Source of the DNA: JBCCCJ01 sp039029315
GTDB lineage: Bacteria; Bacteroidota; Bacteroidia; J057
Length of the DNA stretch: 64,000 nucleotides
Reading direction: 5' to 3'
NCBI GenBank assembly: GCA_039029315.1
Contig: JBCCGK010000035.1
Location: 1 to 64,000, forward strand
Shown: one piece after another, positions 61,657-64,000 of the stretch
Layout: every line of letters begins with the position of its first letter
Numbering within the stretch: the stretch's first letter is position 1
The notes under the pieces: generated by a model
Told to the model about the DNA's origin: nothing
Seen by the model: only the letters and a program-made list of their open reading frames with translations
Databases searched by the model: none
Program-made: the position numbers and the translations under genes

Positions 61657-64000
61657 ATGTTTCAAAACAGTTGTGTCTTGACAACCATCAGGTATCTGAT
61701 GGGATTGGTCCTGTGGCTGGGAATCTATCATCCAGGCTCATCTCAGCCAACAGTCATCGTTTCCAAAGGCCTGGCACAAAAAATCAATACTTACCCTGAT
61801 TCGCTTTTTGCGATTGGGCTAATTTTTGAGCAACAAATCGACTTTTTTCAACTGGAGAATCAATTTCGCAAGCAAGATGCGACCCTCTCCCAAAGAAGCC
61901 AAATTGTCATAGATACCCTGCAACAACAAGCTCGGAAAACTCAGACTTCTTTTCTCCCCCAATTGACAAATGTTACAGGAATTCAGCCAGCTTCCATTCG
62001 ACCACTTTGGATCAATAATGCCATTTTTCTTCGTGCAAACAAGGCTGCCATAGACACCCTACAAACCTTTGGAAGTCTTGCCTATATTCTGGAGGACGCA
62101 TCCGTCGAAGTGGAACATCATATCTCCGAGCCCGGAACTTATGTGTCAGTTGCAGGAATAGAAACAGGCCTCAAACGAATTCAGGCTCCAGCGATGTGGG
62201 ACATGGGATATACAGGCTATGGTCAGCTGGCACTAAACATTGATACGGGGGTAGACAGTAGCCATCCAGCCTTGAGAGATCGCTATTGGGGAAGACATGT
62301 TCCGAATTCTCAGGCATGGTTCGATGGGGACCTGGGTACACAAAGGCCCTCTTTCTGCGACGATCATGGGACTCATGTCACGGGAACGATGCTGGGACTA
62401 GATCCATATGGACAAGACACCATTGGGGTAGCTTTTGGCGCCTCCTGGATGGGATCACCGGCAATCTGTGATGGGTTGAGTAGTGATAATCTTGCTACAT
62501 TTCAATGGGCATTGAATCCCGATGGCGACCTGGGAACCTCAGAAGATATGCCAGATGTGATCAACAATTCCTGGCGGGCAACAGATGTCGATGACGAATG
62601 TACCCATCCTGTATATGGACCTGCTTTGGATGCGTTGGAAGCAGCGGGGATTGCAGTCGTCTTCTCAGCAGGAAATTCAGGACCTGCTGCCGCTTCTATT
62701 ACTCCTCCTAAGAATCTCAATCATAGCCTGGTGAATACTTTTACTGTAGCAGCCGTTAACGGAATTGCTTCAGAACTAAATTTGTTGGGCTTTTCCAGTC
62801 GTGGGCCATCAACTTGCCCTGCTTCAGGTTCACTCGCGATCAAGCCAGAGGTAGCGGCTCCCGGCTTCCAGGTGCGTTCCAGTATCAGAGGAGGAGTATA
62901 TGGACTCAAATCCGGAACTTCTATGGCAGCTCCCCATGTGTCAGGAGCCATTCTGCTGCTGAAAGAGGCATTTCCCAACTTGACAGGAACGGATGTAAAA
63001 AGAGCATTATATTTTACCTGTGTGGACCTTGGAGAAGAGGGAGAAGACAATGAATATGGTATGGGGCTGATTGATGTGTATGCAGCCTTTCAATATTTGG
63101 TCAACGCAGGACATGTCCCTACTGTGGTAAGTGATGAATATGACCCAGCTATCGTTCACATTCGTTCGATTCCAGGTATAAGTTGTGATTCCATTGTCAG
63201 ACCTGAAATAGAATTACGGAACAATGGAACCCAGCTACTCACAGCCTTGGCCCTCCAATACCGATACAGCACTGGTCTCGGAGGCACGGTATCCTGGACA
63301 GGACAGTTAGGGACGGATAGTAGTGCGATGCTCCAATTGCCAGCTGTAATTCTCCCTTCGGGGCAGCACAGTCTGAACATCTCTATTTCGGACATCAATT
63401 CAGGAGAGTCAGATTACCATGATCTGGATAATGAGTATCGTCTTTCCTTTCTGATCGTTTCTGATCCCTTGTCAACGAAACCAATAGTGGAGGTATGTGA
63501 GGGAAGTGATGGACTCTTAAGTGGATCCAGCCAGTCCGCAGGAGAGGTAAAGTGGTATGCTTCCGCCAATTCCGGAGAAGTGTTGTCTGAAGGGAATAGT
63601 TGGTTCCTTTCCAAACCAGATGCTTCAGAGACCTATTATGCTGCCTGGTTTTTTCAAAATCTTGTAGGGAAAAGGCAAGACAGCCAAGGCACTGCTGGAT
63701 ACGATCCTGAAACGGAAGGAAGTTTGATTTTTCATAGTTGGCAGCCATTCACTTTGCGATCCGTCTTGCTTCATAGTCAGGCAGATGGATACAGAACAAT
63801 TGAGCTGACAGATCATGCAGGCCAGGTAGTGGAGGAACACACAGAGTTTCTGAATATTGGTAGCCACAGAGTCCAGCTAGATTTTGAGATGCCATCTGGA
63901 ACGAATTGGGAACTAGGTCTGAGAGATCAAGGGCATCTGTTCAGGCATGTGACAGGAGGCAGCTATCCTTATTCGGTTCCTGGCATCATGAGCATAGAAA
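61657..64000 (+). CDS. Subtilisin-like (S8) secreted peptidase, C-terminus cut by window edge
   Basis: The frame is open from 61618 to the last base; I use the ATG at 61657, which leads directly into the signal segment (LMGLVLWLGIYHPGSSQ). At least 781 residues. A propeptide (about 30-180) is followed by the S8 domain with the triad Asp195 (LNIDTGVDSSHP), His240 (DDHGTHVTG) and Ser422 (SGTSMAAPHVSGA). After that come beta domains (VSWTGQLGTDSSAML, SGEVKWYASANSG). Resembles bacillopeptidase F-type and T9SS-secreted subtilases; the sorting domain would be outside the window. Downstream of the hydrolase by 25 bp. Confidence 0.88.
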   Translation, partial: MFQNSCVLTTIRYLMGLVLWLGIYHPGSSQPTVIVSKGLAQKINTYPDSLFAIGLIFEQQIDFFQLENQFRKQDATLSQRSQIVIDTLQQQARKTQTSFLPQLTNVTGIQPASIRPLWINNAIFLRANKAAIDTLQTFGSLAYILEDASVEVEHHISEPGTYVSVAGIETGLKRIQAPAMWDMGYTGYGQLALNIDTGVDSSHPALRDRYWGRHVPNSQAWFDGDLGTQRPSFCDDHGTHVTGTMLGLDPYGQDTIGVAFGASWMGSPAICDGLSSDNLATFQWALNPDGDLGTSEDMPDVINNSWRATDVDDECTHPVYGPALDALEAAGIAVVFSAGNSGPAAASITPPKNLNHSLVNTFTVAAVNGIASELNLLGFSSRGPSTCPASGSLAIKPEVAAPGFQVRSSIRGGVYGLKSGTSMAAPHVSGAILLLKEAFPNLTGTDVKRALYFTCVDLGEEGEDNEYGMGLIDVYAAFQYLVNAGHVPTVVSDEYDPAIVHIRSIPGISCDSIVRPEIELRNNGTQLLTALALQYRYSTGLGGTVSWTGQLGTDSSAMLQLPAVILPSGQHSLNISISDINSGESDYHDLDNEYRLSFLIVSDPLSTKPIVEVCEGSDGLLSGSSQSAGEVKWYASANSGEVLSEGNSWFLSKPDASETYYAAWFFQNLVGKRQDSQGTAGYDPETEGSLIFHSWQPFTLRSVLLHSQADGYRTIELTDHAGQVVEEHTEFLNIGSHRVQLDFEMPSGTNWELGLRDQGHLFRHVTGGSYPYSVPGIMSIE

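Noticed and set aside
1..64000. tRNA, rRNA, tmRNA and 6S RNA genes
   Set aside because: No cloverleaf with a GTTCRANNC arm or rRNA core sequence was seen in the gaps; the zapA-rny gap (58 bp) is too short for 6S RNA.

Overview
The window looks like chromosomal DNA of a member of the Bacteroidota, most likely a Saprospiria/Chitinophagia-type gliding or predatory marine bacterium. This is inferred from several things read directly in the sequence. Proteins end in type IX secretion (T9SS) type A sorting domains. There are TonB receptors with carboxypeptidase-like N-termini next to DUF4249 lipoproteins, and many Cys-lipoproteins. Promoter -7 boxes have the form TAnnTTTG, and there are no strong Shine-Dalgarno sequences. 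The order pheT - coiled-coil gene - zapA - rny is the Bacteroidota arrangement. No rRNA, tRNA or CRISPR array was found.

Layout. 1-8.6 kb: the N-terminal part of a PKD-domain surface protein, then a housekeeping block on the minus strand (rny, zapA, coiled-coil protein, pheT) behind two paralogous outer-membrane proteins. 8.8-13.5 kb: plus-strand lipoprotein and outer-membrane genes (LVIVD propeller, DUF1152, TPR, DUF4397-like, small barrel). 13.5-17.1 kb: a two-gene module encoding a CHAT-family cysteine protease and a KGGVGR-type SIMIBI ATPase that carries two copies of what looks like effector-associated domain 11, followed by a sugar transferase. 17.2-26 kb: an EEP-family hydrolase, an S74-chaperone protein with YadA-like head repeats, a T9SS protein, a giant hybrid sensor/AraC regulator and a DMFase-like protein. 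26-30 kb: metG, a phytanoyl-CoA dioxygenase-like protein and superoxide dismutase. 30-43 kb: a 14-repeat FG-GAP protein, a decayed stretch (IS1 remnant plus pseudogene), a TonB receptor/DUF4249 pair, lipoproteins and a PNGase F-like LamG protein. 43-46 kb: miaE, a UPF0175/PIN toxin-antitoxin pair and a DUF4143 ATPase, with direct repeats around the TA pair. 46-64 kb: a second hybrid sensor, a cell-wall-sugar salvage pair (MurU-like and AmgK-RapZ-C fusion), amidase, TPR and outer-membrane proteins, a lactonase, a sialidase-like lipoprotein, 3-hydroxyanthranilate dioxygenase, an alpha/beta hydrolase and a subtilase cut by the window end.

The non-coding DNA is unusually rich in small non-autonomous repeats. 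A ~130-bp four-palindrome repeat occurs twice, both times between convergent genes, and one copy supplies the C-terminal tail of a protein. A ~130-bp inverted-repeat element occurs twice, with 8-bp target duplications and arms that match within each copy. There are also single-copy MITE-like elements at 20.1, 26.0, 28.3 and 37.6 kb.

The most interesting system is the CHAT protease/KGGVGR ATPase pair (13566-16453): it has its own promoter, a 4-bp stop/start overlap, and the domain logic of NTPase-controlled immunity or programmed-death modules. Second-rank items are the AmgK-RapZ-C fusion, the start-codon hairpin of the DUF4143 ATPase and the apparently leaderless pheT and metG.
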